DNA of 64,000 nucleotides from Variovorax sp. DXTD-1 (GCF_003984625.1 NZ_RWKH01000011.1:62001-126000), one strand, 5' to 3'; shown: positions 42,282 to 51,003, counted from the stretch's first letter. A program made the numbers and translations. The notes: a model not told the origin generated them from the letters alone.

Positions 42282-43463
42282 ATGCCCATAGCAACTTCGC
42301 CTGCCGACGACGCCTCCGCCGCCGACAGCGTGTTGCCGCGCGTCGAGCAGCGCGAGCAGGACGGCCGCAGCTGGACCGTGGCGCGCGGCCGATGGACCAC
42401 GCTGGCGATGTCGTCGCGCACCGCGTGGCAGGCTCTCGAAAAAGACCTGGCAGGCGCACCGCCGTCGGACGACCGCGCATGGGACCTGCGCCCCATCGAG
42501 CAGCTCGACCACATCGGCGCCCAGCTGCTGTGGGAACACTGGCGCCACGACTGGCCGGCCACGCTCGAGATGTCGCCGCAGCACAAGGCGGTGCTCGACC
42601 AGGTGGCCCAGTACACGGTCGGAACGCCCGAGGAGCCGCCGCCCACGCTGGCCGAACGGGTGCGCCATTTCTCGCACACCGGCGCGCGCGCGCTGGAGGT
42701 GATGCGCGATTTCGTAGGACTGGTCGGCCAGCTCGCACTCGACGTGGGCACGCTCCTGCGCGCGCCGCACCGCGCGCCGCACCGCGCGCCCTGGCGCGAT
42801 TTTTCGGGCCACCTTTATCAGTTCGGCGCCACTGCCCTGCATATCACCGCGCTGGTGGGCCTCTTGATCGGCGTGGTGCTGGCCTACCTGATCTCGCAGC
42901 AGTTGCGCCAGTACGGCGCCGAGGCTTTCGTGGTCAACATCCTGGGGCTGTCGCTGATCCGCGAGCTCGGGCCGGTGCTGGCTGCGGTGCTGATCGCAGG
43001 TCGCTCGGGCTCGGCCATCACGGCGCAGATCGGCGTGATGCGCGTGACCGAAGAACTCGACGCCATGCGGGTGATGGGCATTCCGCACGGCTTCAGGCTG
43101 GTGATGCCGCGCGTGCTGGCGCTGGCCATTGCGATGCCGCTGATCAGCCTCTGGACATCGATGGCGGCGCTTGCGGGCGGGATGCTCGCAGCCGATGCGG
43201 CGCTCGACATTTCGCCCGCCTACTTTCTTTCGGCGCTGCCGCGCGCGGTGCCCATGGTCAACATCTGGCTCGCGCTGGCGAAGTCGGCGGTGTTCGGCAT
43301 CCTGATTGCGCTGATCGGCTGCTACTTCGGCATGAAGGTAAAACCCAACACCGAGAGCCTGGGGCGCGGCACGACCTCGTCGGTGGTGACCTCGATCACG
43401 GCGGTGATCCTGGTCGATGCGCTGTTCGCGGTGCTGTTCAAGGGAATCGGGTTCAGGGCATGA
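42282..43463 (+). CDS. mlaE: MlaE-type lipid ABC permease with N-terminal STAS-like domain
   Basis: A 393-residue protein. Residues 1-115 form a soluble domain (GRSWTVARGRWTTLAM, IEQLDHIGAQLLWEHW), resembling the STAS partner MlaB fused in front. The rest is an MlaE permease with GVVLAYLISQQLRQYGAEAF, LGPVLAAVLIAGRSGSAITAQIG, TEELDAMRVMG and GCYFGMKVKPNTES. It moves phospholipids between inner and outer membranes with the MlaF ATPase and MCE protein encoded downstream. A short in-frame repeat (HRAPHRAPHRAPW) lies between the two domains. ATG 42282 removes an unlikely upstream extension. Confidence 0.9.
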   Translation: MPIATSPADDASAADSVLPRVEQREQDGRSWTVARGRWTTLAMSSRTAWQALEKDLAGAPPSDDRAWDLRPIEQLDHIGAQLLWEHWRHDWPATLEMSPQHKAVLDQVAQYTVGTPEEPPPTLAERVRHFSHTGARALEVMRDFVGLVGQLALDVGTLLRAPHRAPHRAPWRDFSGHLYQFGATALHITALVGLLIGVVLAYLISQQLRQYGAEAFVVNILGLSLIRELGPVLAAVLIAGRSGSAITAQIGVMRVTEELDAMRVMGIPHGFRLVMPRVLALAIAMPLISLWTSMAALAGGMLAADAALDISPAYFLSALPRAVPMVNIWLALAKSAVFGILIALIGCYFGMKVKPNTESLGRGTTSSVVTSITAVILVDALFAVLFKGIGFRA

Positions 43464-43524
43464 GCCACCGCACGGCCGCTCCGAAGGAAGCTCGCACCGC
43501 AGTGCGAAGCGCGGAGGTATTCGA

Positions 43525-44343
43525 ATGACCGATTCGAACAACGTGGTCGACATCAGCAAGCTCTGGACGGTATTCAAGAATGCCGAGGGTGAGCACGTGG
43601 TTCATCGCGACCTCGACCTGCACATCGCGCGAGGCGAAGTGCTGTCGCTGGTTGGCGGATCGGGCACCGGCAAGACGGTGCTGCTGCGGCAGATCCTCGG
43701 ACTCGAAAAGCCGTCGAAGGGCACCGTCGAGGTGCTGGGCCAGGCGCCCGGCGAGCTCAGCGCCCAGGGCGCGGCCAACGTGGGCATGCTGTTCCAGCAC
43801 GGCGCGCTGTTCTCGGCCTTCAGCGTGCTCGAGAACATTGCCTTTCCGCTGCGCGAGCTCAAGCTGCTGCCTGACGAGTTGATTCGCAACGCGGCGCTGG
43901 TCAAGCTGCAGATGGTGGGCTTGCAGCCGCGGCACGCCAACATGAGCCCGGCCGACTTGTCGGGCGGCATGATCAAGCGCGTGGCGCTGGCGCGCGCGCT
44001 CATCATGGACCCGCCGCTGCTGCTGCTCGACGAACCCACGGCCGGCCTCGACCCCGAAGCCTCCGACAGTTTTTGCGACCTGCTGCGCGGCCTGCACCGC
44101 GAACTGGGCCTGACGGTTGTCATGGTCACGCACGACCTGGACACCCTGTTCGACCTGAGCACCCGCATTGCGGTGCTGGCCGACCACAAGGTCATCGTCA
44201 GCGGTTCGGCGCGCGAAGTCATCGCGTATCCGCATCCGTTCATTCACGAATATTTTCTGGGAGGGCGCGGCCAGCGCGCCTTGGAGGCCCTGCATGACAA
44301 ACCCTCCAACGCCGCGCCGCCAACTGCCGGCGTGGCCCACTGA
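43525..44343 (+). CDS. mlaF: MlaF-type lipid ABC ATPase
   Basis: A 272-residue ATPase with Walker A GGSGTGKTV, signature LSGGMIKRVALARAL (the GGM variant typical of MlaF), Walker B LLLDEPTAGLDPEASD and the switch VTHDLDT. It powers the phospholipid transporter with the upstream permease. ATG 43525 is preceded by GGAGG at 43513-43517. The 61-bp gap from mlaE contains no terminator. The C-terminal tail ends in the MlaF-like HEYFLGGRGQRALEAL. Confidence 0.92.
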   Translation: MTDSNNVVDISKLWTVFKNAEGEHVVHRDLDLHIARGEVLSLVGGSGTGKTVLLRQILGLEKPSKGTVEVLGQAPGELSAQGAANVGMLFQHGALFSAFSVLENIAFPLRELKLLPDELIRNAALVKLQMVGLQPRHANMSPADLSGGMIKRVALARALIMDPPLLLLDEPTAGLDPEASDSFCDLLRGLHRELGLTVVMVTHDLDTLFDLSTRIAVLADHKVIVSGSAREVIAYPHPFIHEYFLGGRGQRALEALHDKPSNAAPPTAGVAH

Positions 44344-44356
44344 AAGGTAGCCACAC

Positions 44357-45328
44357 ATGGAAAACAAAGCCCATGCCCTCGCCGCCGGCGCCTTCGTGCT
44401 CGGCCTCATTGCCGTGCTCGTGGGGCTGGTGGTCTGGTTCACGCGCGACAACACCGTGCGCAACATCTACGAGCTCTCCACGCGCGATCCGGTCAGCGGC
44501 CTGCAACCGCAGGCCATGGTGCGCTACCGGGGCATCGCGGTCGGCAAGGTGACCTCGATCGACTTCGACCCCAAGACTAAGGGCAACGTGCGCGTGCGCA
44601 TCACGGTCGACCAGCGCGTGCCGCTCACCACGTCGAGCTTTGCCACGCTGAGCTACCAGGGCGTGACCGGCCTGGCCTTCATCGCGCTGGACGACAAGGG
44701 CGAATCGAGCGTCGCGCTTGCGCCGAACAACGACGACCCGCCGCGCATTCCGCTCAAGCCCTCGATGCTCGCGCAACTGCAGGACCGCGGCGAAGCCATC
44801 ATCAACCAGGTCGACGAAGCCACGAAGCGCGCCAACCAGCTGCTCGGCGACGGCAACCAGAAGCGGGTGGCCGATGCGCTGGAGAACATTGCGGCGGCAT
44901 CGGCCAGCGCCAACACGTTGCTGAAACAGCTGGACAACACGGTGAAGACGGGCCTGAACCCGACGCTCGCGGCGCTGCCCGGCACGCTGTCGTCGGTCAA
45001 GACGGCGGCCGGCGATGTCTCGCGCGTGGCCAACAACTTCAACACCACGGTGAGCCGCCTCAACGCGCCCGAAGGCCCGATCGAACGCCTGGGCGACGGC
45101 ACCAAGGCACTGGCGCAGGCGGTCGATTCGTTCAACTCGGCCACGCTGCCGCGCGTGAACCGGGTGGCCGACGACACCTCGCGCGCGGTGCGCCGGCTCG
45201 GCCGCGCGGCCGACGGCATCAACGACAACCCGCAATCGCTGCTGTTCGGCAACGGCGGCGCCGCGGCGGGGCCGGGCGAGCCCGGCTTCTCCGCGCCGCC
45301 CGCCACCAACTCGCTGGGACGCCCCTGA
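44357..45328 (+). CDS. mlaD: MCE-family lipid-binding protein, MlaD type
   Basis: A 323-residue protein anchored by one N-terminal helix (ALAAGAFVLGLIAVLVGLVV). An MCE domain follows (about residues 38-120, with GLQPQAMVRYRGIAVGKVTSIDFD and FATLSYQGVTGLAFIAL). A long, helical C-terminal region (about 140-290) may form a tunnel or coiled assembly. It is longer than E. coli MlaD and more like the Burkholderiales MCE proteins. It lies between mlaF and a lipoprotein gene in the same operon. Confidence 0.9.
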   Translation: MENKAHALAAGAFVLGLIAVLVGLVVWFTRDNTVRNIYELSTRDPVSGLQPQAMVRYRGIAVGKVTSIDFDPKTKGNVRVRITVDQRVPLTTSSFATLSYQGVTGLAFIALDDKGESSVALAPNNDDPPRIPLKPSMLAQLQDRGEAIINQVDEATKRANQLLGDGNQKRVADALENIAAASASANTLLKQLDNTVKTGLNPTLAALPGTLSSVKTAAGDVSRVANNFNTTVSRLNAPEGPIERLGDGTKALAQAVDSFNSATLPRVNRVADDTSRAVRRLGRAADGINDNPQSLLFGNGGAAAGPGEPGFSAPPATNSLGRP

Positions 45329-45332
45329 AGTG

Positions 45333-46022
45333 ATGACCATGAACAAGAACGCCATGCACTCCCGTCCATCCCACGGTCTTGGCCTGGGTTCCGGCCTGAC
45401 TCTGGGCCTTGCGCTGCTGCTTGCCGGCTGCGGCGCGCTGCCCGACAAGCCTGCGCGCGCCACGCTGTACGACTTCGGCCCGGGCATTGCCGCGCCGGCC
45501 GCCACCGCCAATCCGCCTGCCGCCGCACTGCCCACGCTCGCGCTGGCCGAAATCGAGAGCAACGCGCGGCTCGATGGCACGCAGATTCTTTACCGGCTGG
45601 GCTATGCCGATGCCAACGAGCTGCGCCCCTACGGCCAGTCGCGCTGGAGCCTGCCGCCGGCACAGCTGCTGCGCCAGCGGCTGCGCGATGCGCTTTCCGA
45701 GCGGCGCACGGTGCTCGGCCCCGAAGAAAGCGCCACCATCGCGCGCACCGAGGGCCGCGTGCCCGACACGCTGCGCATTTCGCTCGACGAGTTCAGCCAT
45801 TACTTCGAATCGGCGGGCAGCAGCGTGGGCCTGGTCCGCCTGCGCGCCACGCTGATCCGCGGCACCACGGGCGGCGACCGCGTGCTCGGCCAGCGCACCT
45901 TCACCGTGCGCCGGCCGGCACCGAGCGCCGATGCGCCCGGCGGCGTGAAGGCGCTGGCCGCGGCCACCGATGCCGCCGTGGCCGACATCGTGCAGTGGGT
46001 CGACCAGCAGCCGCGGCAGTAA
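45333..46022 (+). CDS. ABC-type transport auxiliary lipoprotein (PqiC/MlaC-substitute type)
   Basis: About 229 residues with a lipoprotein signal (GSGLTLGLALLLAGCGALP, lipobox LLAGC). A PqiC/ABC_trans_aux domain follows (ATLYDFGPG, IESNARLDGTQILYRLGYAD and RISLDEFSHYFESAGSSVGL). Such lipoproteins bridge MCE transporters to the outer membrane. Three closely spaced starts are possible (GTG 45330, ATG 45333, ATG 45339); I use the first ATG. It follows mlaD by 4 bp. Confidence 0.85.
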   Translation: MTMNKNAMHSRPSHGLGLGSGLTLGLALLLAGCGALPDKPARATLYDFGPGIAAPAATANPPAAALPTLALAEIESNARLDGTQILYRLGYADANELRPYGQSRWSLPPAQLLRQRLRDALSERRTVLGPEESATIARTEGRVPDTLRISLDEFSHYFESAGSSVGLVRLRATLIRGTTGGDRVLGQRTFTVRRPAPSADAPGGVKALAAATDAAVADIVQWVDQQPRQ

Positions 46023-46073
46023 GCTCTGCTTCGGCTCGACGCCACCCTGCCAATAACCCGAGGAGAACTCACC

Positions 46074-46295
46074 ATGAACGCAACACGCATCGCCGGCATC
46101 CTGCTCATCGTGGCGGGTATCGCGGGCCTCGGGCTCGGCGGCTTCAGCTTCACGAAGGAAACGCACCAGGCCAAGCTCGGCCCGCTGGAGTTCTCGGTGA
46201 AGGAGAAGCAGCAGGTCAACTTCCCGGCCTGGGCGAGCGTGGCCGCGATTGTCGTGGGCGGCGCGCTGGTGCTGCTCGGCGGCAAGAAGAGCTGA
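46074..46295 (+). CDS. Small two-helix membrane protein, 73 residues
   Basis: The peptide has an N-terminal hydrophobic helix (RIAGILLIVAGIAGLGLGG), a short polar middle (FTKETHQAKLGPLEFSVKEK) and a C-terminal helix (ASVAAIVVGGALVLLGG). It looks like the DUF3185-type small membrane proteins. A good ribosome site (GAGGAG) sits just before the ATG. It may be the last gene of the mla operon, 51 bp after the lipoprotein gene, but no function in lipid transport is known. Confidence 0.75.
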   Translation: MNATRIAGILLIVAGIAGLGLGGFSFTKETHQAKLGPLEFSVKEKQQVNFPAWASVAAIVVGGALVLLGGKKS

Positions 46296-46302
46296 TCGAC
46301 CC

Positions 46303-47061
46303 CTAGGGCGGCGAGCCGCCGAGCCGCGCCATCAGCTGCGGCAGCAAAACCTCGGATTCCCCGCGCAAGACCACTGCCGCCGCATCGTCCAGATGCGGCA
46401 GCGGCTCCATGTTGAGCGTGATCAGCCGGCTGCCGTGCGATGCCGCCATCTGCGGCAGCTCGGCCGCCGGGTACACGACGGCCGTGCTGCCGACCACCAT
46501 GAACACGTCCGACTCCTGCGCGGCCGCCTGCGCATCGAGCAGCACGCCCTGGTTCAGCATTTCACCGAACATGACCACGTCCGGCCGGGCGCGCGAGGCG
46601 CAGCGCATGCAGCGGTGAAAGGGCCACGGGCCCTGGCGATTGCCGCAGTGGTCGCAGCGCCAGCGCCGCAGCGAGCCGTGCAGTTCGAGCACATCGAGCC
46701 CGCCGGCCAGCGTCAGCAGCCCGTCGACGTTCTGCGTGATAAGGCGCGTGGCGGGCCGCAGCCGCTGCAGCAGCGCAAGCGCGGTATGCCCCGGGTTCGG
46801 CTGCGCGTCCTCCACCGCGGACAGCCGCCGCGACCAGAAGCGCGTGAATCCCGCCGGGTCGCGCTGCAGGTCTTCGGCATGCGAGTACTGCAGCGCGTTC
46901 TGGTTCATCCAGAGTCCGTCGCTGTCGCGATAGGTCGGAATGCCCGAGGCCTTGGAAAGGCCGGCACCGGAAAACACGACGATGCGCCGGGCGGCGCTCA
47001 GCAAGGCAATGGCGGATTCGATCGGGGGCGGGGAAAACGAAGCAGTGATGTCCGGGCTCAT
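46303..47061 (-). CDS. Sir2-family NAD-dependent protein deacylase
   Basis: A 252-residue sirtuin with FSGAGLSKASGIPTYR (NAD site), TQNVDGL, LHG (catalytic His), a zinc site with CDHCGN and CMRCAS, and VVGSTAVVYPAAELP. It removes acetyl or acyl groups from lysines using NAD. The start at 47061 overlaps the stop of an IclR regulator gene, so both are co-transcribed leftward. Why a sirtuin travels with the homogentisate regulator is unclear; it could tune acyl-CoA-linked enzymes. Confidence 0.88.
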   Translation of the reverse strand: MSPDITASFSPPPIESAIALLSAARRIVVFSGAGLSKASGIPTYRDSDGLWMNQNALQYSHAEDLQRDPAGFTRFWSRRLSAVEDAQPNPGHTALALLQRLRPATRLITQNVDGLLTLAGGLDVLELHGSLRRWRCDHCGNRQGPWPFHRCMRCASRARPDVVMFGEMLNQGVLLDAQAAAQESDVFMVVGSTAVVYPAAELPQMAASHGSRLITLNMEPLPHLDDAAAVVLRGESEVLLPQLMARLGGSPP

Positions 47062-47969
47062 GGATCCAGGTGAGCGGAAGCGTTTCTTCCGGCCGACGTT
47101 GCGCCCAGCCGCTCGGAGACCGTGCCCGCGCAGGCCTTGAGCGCGCGTGCGATTTCGCCGTCCCAGGCGGTGTCGAAGATGGCGGCCGGGCCGATGGCCG
47201 TGACCGACAGCACGATGGCACCCGTGTGGTCGAACACCGGCGCCGCCATGGCGCTCACGCCTTCGATCACTTCGCCTTCCGATCGGCTGATGCCGTGCAC
47301 GCGCACCTCCTGCAGCTGGCGCTCGAACTCGCTCCACGACGGCAGCGGCGGTTGCGGCGGCATGCCGGCCGATGGCGGCTGCTCGCCCGCCTTGCGCTGC
47401 TTTTGCCGCTGGCGTTCGGCGTCGAGCAGTTGCTTGACTGTTTCGGCCTCCAGGTAGGCGGCGAACACGCGGCCGGAGGCCGTGTTGGTGAGCGAGAACA
47501 CCGTGCCGTGGCGCATGTTCACATGCACCGGCGAGGGCGACTCGGCCGTGCGCACGATGGTTGCGCCGCGTGCGCCCCACACCGCCAGCGCCACCGTATG
47601 GCCGATGCGCTGCGCCACCCCGGCGATGAGCGGCGTCGCAATGTGCACCGGGTCGGCCTGCTGCAGGCTGATGAGCCCCAGTTGCAAGGCCAGCGGGCCG
47701 AGCAGATAGTGGCCGCTGGCGCGGTCCTGCTCGATCAGGCCCAGCCGCCCGAAGCTCACCATGTACGGGTGGGCCTTGGCGGCCGTCATGTCGGCTTCCC
47801 GCGCCAGGTCTTTCAGGGCCATCGGCCGGCCGTGGTGCACCAGCGCGCGCAGCAGCTGGCCGCCCACTTCGATGCTCTGGATGCCGCGCTGGGCGGCGCG
47901 GTCGGTCTCGTTGGCTGCCATGGCCGCCTTGGCGTCTGATTGTTCGTTCATGAAGAAGGGATTAGACAT
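47058..47969 (-). CDS. IclR-family regulator of the homogentisate operon
   Basis: A 303-residue IclR protein. A winged helix-turn-helix (MALKDLAREADMTAAKAHPYM, about residues 50-70) precedes an IclR effector domain with an unusual low-complexity insertion near the middle (RQRQKQRKAGEQPPSAGMPPQPPLP). It is divergent from the operon that starts at 48066 and shares a 96-bp gap with it that contains a nested dyad, so it very probably controls that operon. ATG 47969 is used; ATG 47951 is an alternative. Confidence 0.87.
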   Translation of the reverse strand: MSNPFFMNEQSDAKAAMAANETDRAAQRGIQSIEVGGQLLRALVHHGRPMALKDLAREADMTAAKAHPYMVSFGRLGLIEQDRASGHYLLGPLALQLGLISLQQADPVHIATPLIAGVAQRIGHTVALAVWGARGATIVRTAESPSPVHVNMRHGTVFSLTNTASGRVFAAYLEAETVKQLLDAERQRQKQRKAGEQPPSAGMPPQPPLPSWSEFERQLQEVRVHGISRSEGEVIEGVSAMAAPVFDHTGAIVLSVTAIGPAAIFDTAWDGEIARALKACAGTVSERLGATSAGRNASAHLDP

Positions 47970-47996
47970 TAACTGATCTCGGGCTTACACTTCAGA

Positions 47997-48034
47997 AATT
48001 CGTTAACCGCAAATTCATTTGCTTTAGACGAATT
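47997..48034. promoter_or_regulatory. Nested 38-bp dyad, IclR operator candidate
   Basis: An outer pair (AATTCGT at 47997 with ACGAATT at 48028) and an inner palindrome (GCAAATTCATTTGC at 48009-48022) share exactly the same centre. The stretch is AT-rich against a GC-rich background and lies between the divergent IclR gene and the homogentisate operon. It is the best candidate for regulator binding. Confidence 0.55.
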
Positions 48035-48065
48035 AAAATTTCGATCCACCCGACGGAGACACACG

Positions 48066-49025
48066 ATGAGCCAAGCCAAGAAGTTCGCCAGCCAGGCCGA
48101 CATGGAAGAAAAGAAGATCACCTTCAGCCAGATCTCGGAGCACGCCTGGGCCTACACGGCCGAGGGCGATCCCAACACCGGCATCGTCATTGGCGACGAC
48201 TGCGTGCTGGTGGCCGACACCCAGGCCACGCCCGCCATGGCGGCCGACGTGGTGCGCCGCATCCGCGAGGTGACCGACAAGCCCATCAAGTACGTGGTGC
48301 TGACGCACTACCACGCAGTGCGCGTGCTGGGCGCGGCCGGCTACGGTGCCGAGCACATCCTGGCCAGCCAGGACACGCGCGACCTGATCGTGGAGCGCGG
48401 CGAGGCCGACAAGGCCAGCGAAATCGGCCGCTTTCCGCGCCTGTTCCAGAACGTGGAAACGGTGCCCCCGGGCCTGACCTGGCCCACCATGACCTTCACC
48501 GGCAAGATGACGCTGTGGCTCGGCAAGCTCGAGGTGCAATTGATCCAGCTCGGCCGCGGCCACACCAAGGGCGACACGGTCGTGTGGCTGCCCGAGGAGC
48601 GCACGCTGCTGTCGGGTGACCTGGTCGAGTTCGGCGCCACGCCGTACGCGGGCGACGCCTACTTCCAGGACTGGCCGCAAACGCTGGACAACATCGCCTC
48701 CCTCAAGCCCGCCGCGCTGGTGCCGGGCCGCGGCGCCGCGCTCACCACACCGGCCGAAGTGGCCGAAGGTTTGACCGGCACACGCAACTTCATTTCCGAC
48801 GTGTATGCGAGCGTGCAAGAGGGCGTGAAGGCCGGACGCGACCTGAACACGGTCTACAAGGACACCTACGCCAAGCTCAAGCCCAAGTACAGCCAGTGGG
48901 TGATCTTCGACCACTGCATGCCGTTCGACGTGAGCCGCGCGTACGACGAAGCCTCGGGCCATGCCGATCCGCGCGTGTGGACGGCGGAGCGGGACATCGA
49001 GATGTGGAAGGCGCTCGAAGGCTGA
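48066..49025 (+). CDS. Metallo-beta-lactamase-fold hydrolase with incomplete metal site
   Basis: A 319-residue MBL-fold protein. The canonical HxHxDH motif reads HYHAVR (His81, His83 kept; Asp and His replaced by Val85 and Arg86). The next ligand His166 (GRGHTKGD) and Asp185 (SGDLVEFG) are kept, but the usual PGHG loop is PGRG. First-metal ligands survive while most second-metal ligands are lost, which suggests a mononuclear site or a new function. It is the first gene of the 3-hydroxyphenylacetate/homogentisate operon, so it may hydrolyse a pathway thioester, lactone or ester. A GGAGAC ribosome site precedes the ATG. Confidence 0.85.
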   Translation: MSQAKKFASQADMEEKKITFSQISEHAWAYTAEGDPNTGIVIGDDCVLVADTQATPAMAADVVRRIREVTDKPIKYVVLTHYHAVRVLGAAGYGAEHILASQDTRDLIVERGEADKASEIGRFPRLFQNVETVPPGLTWPTMTFTGKMTLWLGKLEVQLIQLGRGHTKGDTVVWLPEERTLLSGDLVEFGATPYAGDAYFQDWPQTLDNIASLKPAALVPGRGAALTTPAEVAEGLTGTRNFISDVYASVQEGVKAGRDLNTVYKDTYAKLKPKYSQWVIFDHCMPFDVSRAYDEASGHADPRVWTAERDIEMWKALEG

Positions 49026-49032
49026 CCCCGCA

Positions 49033-49137
49033 TTGCTCCCTACCCCGCTGGGGGAGGGTTGGGGTGGGGGCACGCGGCGCCGGCAATGAGCGCCGTCAGC
49101 CCCCATCCCAGCCTTCCCCCAAAGGGGGAAGGAGCAA
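49033..49137. repeat. Intergenic palindromic repeat
   Basis: The arms TTGCTCCCTACCCCGCTGGG and onward pair with the mirror segment ending GGGGGAAGGAGCAA. Each arm has its own internal CCCC/GGGG hairpin, and a variable centre separates them. The same architecture recurs at 53691-53812. It lies inside an operon between the MBL and mhaA genes, where it may cause partial attenuation or stabilise upstream mRNA. Confidence 0.75.
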
Positions 49138-49159
49138 GACAAAAGACACGGAGACAAAC

Positions 49160-50797
49160 GTGATCGACTACCAAAGCCTGCGCTTCGACCACGAGCGCCA
49201 CGCCGACCAGGACGCGGCCACGCCCGTCCGCCACCCGGTGGTCGTCGTCGGCGCCGGCCCGGTCGGCCTCACGCTGGCCATCGACCTTGCGCTGCGCCAG
49301 ATTCCCGTGGTGCTGCTCGACAACGACAACACTCTTTCCAGCGGCTCGCGCGCCATCTGCTTCGCCAAGCGCACGCTCGAGGTGTTCGACCGCCTCGGCT
49401 GCGGCGACCGCATGGTCGGCAAGGGCGTGTCGTGGCATGTGGGCCGGGTGTTCTTCCACGACGAACAGGTCTACAGCTTCGACCTGCTGCCCGAACCCGG
49501 CCACGAGCGTCCAGCCTTCATCAACCTGCAGCAGTACTACGTCGAAGGCTACCTCGTCGAACGCGCCGCGGCGCTGCCGCTGATCGACCTGCGCTGGAAC
49601 AACAAGGTGACGGGCATCGAGCAGAACGACGACGGCGCCGTTCTCACCGTGGAAACGCCCGAGGGCGACTACCGGCTGCAAGCCGGCTACGTTGCCGCCT
49701 GCGACGGCTCGCGCTCCAACCTGCGGCAGTTGCTGGGCCTCGAAGCCAAAGGCCGCACCTTCCGCGACCGCTTCCTGATTGCGGACATCACAATGGATGC
49801 GGACCTGCCGACGGAGCGCCGCTTCTGGTTCGATCCGCCGTTCCACCCGGGCCAGAGCGTGCTGCTGCACAAGCAGGCCGACGGCATGTGGCGTGTCGAC
49901 TTCCAGCTTGGCTGGGATGCCGATCCGGGGGAAGAGCGCAAGCCCGAGAACATCACGCCGCGCGTGCGCGCGCTGCTCGACAGCATCGGCTTCGAAGGCG
50001 TGCAGTTCACCATCGGCTGGGCGAGCGTCTACACCTTTGCGTGCCAGCGCATGGAGCGCTTTCGCCATGGCCGCGTGCTGTTCGCGGGCGACTCGGCGCA
50101 CGGCGTCTCGCCCTTCGGCGCGCGCGGCGCCAATTCGGGCGTGCAGGACGCGGACAACCTCGCATGGAAGCTTGCGGCCGTGCTCCAGGGCAGCGCGCCC
50201 GAGGCGCTGCTCGACAGCTACGCGAGCGAGCGCGAATTCGCGGCCGACGAGAACATCCGCAACTCCACGCGCGCGACCGACTTCATCACGCCCAAGAGCG
50301 AAGTGAGCCGCCTGTTCCGCGACGCGGTGCTGGAGCTCACCAAGCGCCAAGCCTTCGCGCGCACGCTGGTCAACAGCGGGCGGCTCTCGGTGCCGGCGGT
50401 GCTGCGCGATTCGCCGCTCAACACGCCGGACGTCGATACCTTCGTCGGTGCGATGGTGCCCGGCGCGGCGGCAGCCGATGCACCCATCGTGCAACCTGAT
50501 GGCAGCAGCGGTTGGCTGCTGCGCGAATGCCATGTGGCGCAGTTCACGGCGCTGGTATTCGGCACCGGTGAAGCGACCGAACGCAGCCTGCAGGCGCTGA
50601 AGGCATGCGACCTTCCGCTGCACATCGTTCGCGTGAAAGCCGCTACGACCGAAGGCGAACTCGCCATGCAACGCTACGACGCGCAACCCGGCACCGTCTA
50701 CCTGCTGCGGCCCGACCAGCACGTGTGCGCACGCTGGCGGCAGCCCACGGCGGGGAACATCCGCGCGGCCATCGACCGCGCATTGGCAAAGGGATGA
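49160..50797 (+). CDS. mhaA: FAD-dependent 3-hydroxyphenylacetate 6-hydroxylase, flavoprotein component (MhaA-like)
   Basis: A 545-residue aromatic ring hydroxylase of the PheA/TfdB type. It has HPVVVVGAGPVGLTLAIDLA (FAD/NADPH site), DGSRSNLRQ and the flavin motif LFAGDSAHGVSPFGARGANSG, followed by a C-terminal thioredoxin-like domain. P. putida MhaA converts 3-hydroxyphenylacetate to homogentisate, and homogentisate dioxygenase is encoded just downstream. A small DUF2783 partner overlaps its stop, as in mhaAB. The start is GTG 49160 with a GGAGA site. A related meta-hydroxy aromatic acid remains possible as substrate. Confidence 0.82.
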   Translation: MIDYQSLRFDHERHADQDAATPVRHPVVVVGAGPVGLTLAIDLALRQIPVVLLDNDNTLSSGSRAICFAKRTLEVFDRLGCGDRMVGKGVSWHVGRVFFHDEQVYSFDLLPEPGHERPAFINLQQYYVEGYLVERAAALPLIDLRWNNKVTGIEQNDDGAVLTVETPEGDYRLQAGYVAACDGSRSNLRQLLGLEAKGRTFRDRFLIADITMDADLPTERRFWFDPPFHPGQSVLLHKQADGMWRVDFQLGWDADPGEERKPENITPRVRALLDSIGFEGVQFTIGWASVYTFACQRMERFRHGRVLFAGDSAHGVSPFGARGANSGVQDADNLAWKLAAVLQGSAPEALLDSYASEREFAADENIRNSTRATDFITPKSEVSRLFRDAVLELTKRQAFARTLVNSGRLSVPAVLRDSPLNTPDVDTFVGAMVPGAAAADAPIVQPDGSSGWLLRECHVAQFTALVFGTGEATERSLQALKACDLPLHIVRVKAATTEGELAMQRYDAQPGTVYLLRPDQHVCARWRQPTAGNIRAAIDRALAKG

Positions 50798-51003
50798 GCA
50801 GCACCATGCAACCACATCTGATCACCACGCCGAACCTCGAAGCGCCCGACGATTTCTACGAAGCGCTGATCGAGGCCCACCAGGGGCTTTCCACCGAAGA
50901 GAGCCACGCCTTCAACGCACGGCTCGTGCTCGTGCTGGCCAACCACGTCGGCTCGCTGGCCGTGCTGCGCGAGGCTTTCGAGGCCGCGCGCGGCAGCAGC
51001 TGA
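50794..51003 (+). CDS. mhaB: DUF2783 small coupling protein, MhaB-like
   Basis: A 69-residue protein (LITTPNLEAPDDFYEALIEA, then LSTEESHAFNARLVLVLANH). DUF2783 includes MhaB, the small coupling protein required with MhaA for productive hydroxylation of 3-hydroxyphenylacetate. Its ATG overlaps the mhaA stop by 4 bp, fitting equimolar expression. Assignment rests on family resemblance plus context. Confidence 0.75.
   Translation: MSSTMQPHLITTPNLEAPDDFYEALIEAHQGLSTEESHAFNARLVLVLANHVGSLAVLREAFEAARGSS

Noticed and set aside
42770..42800. HRAPHRAPHRAP repeat in MlaE as a functional motif
   Set aside because: It is a short in-frame duplication of about 12 bp in the linker between the STAS-like domain and the permease, most simply slippage.
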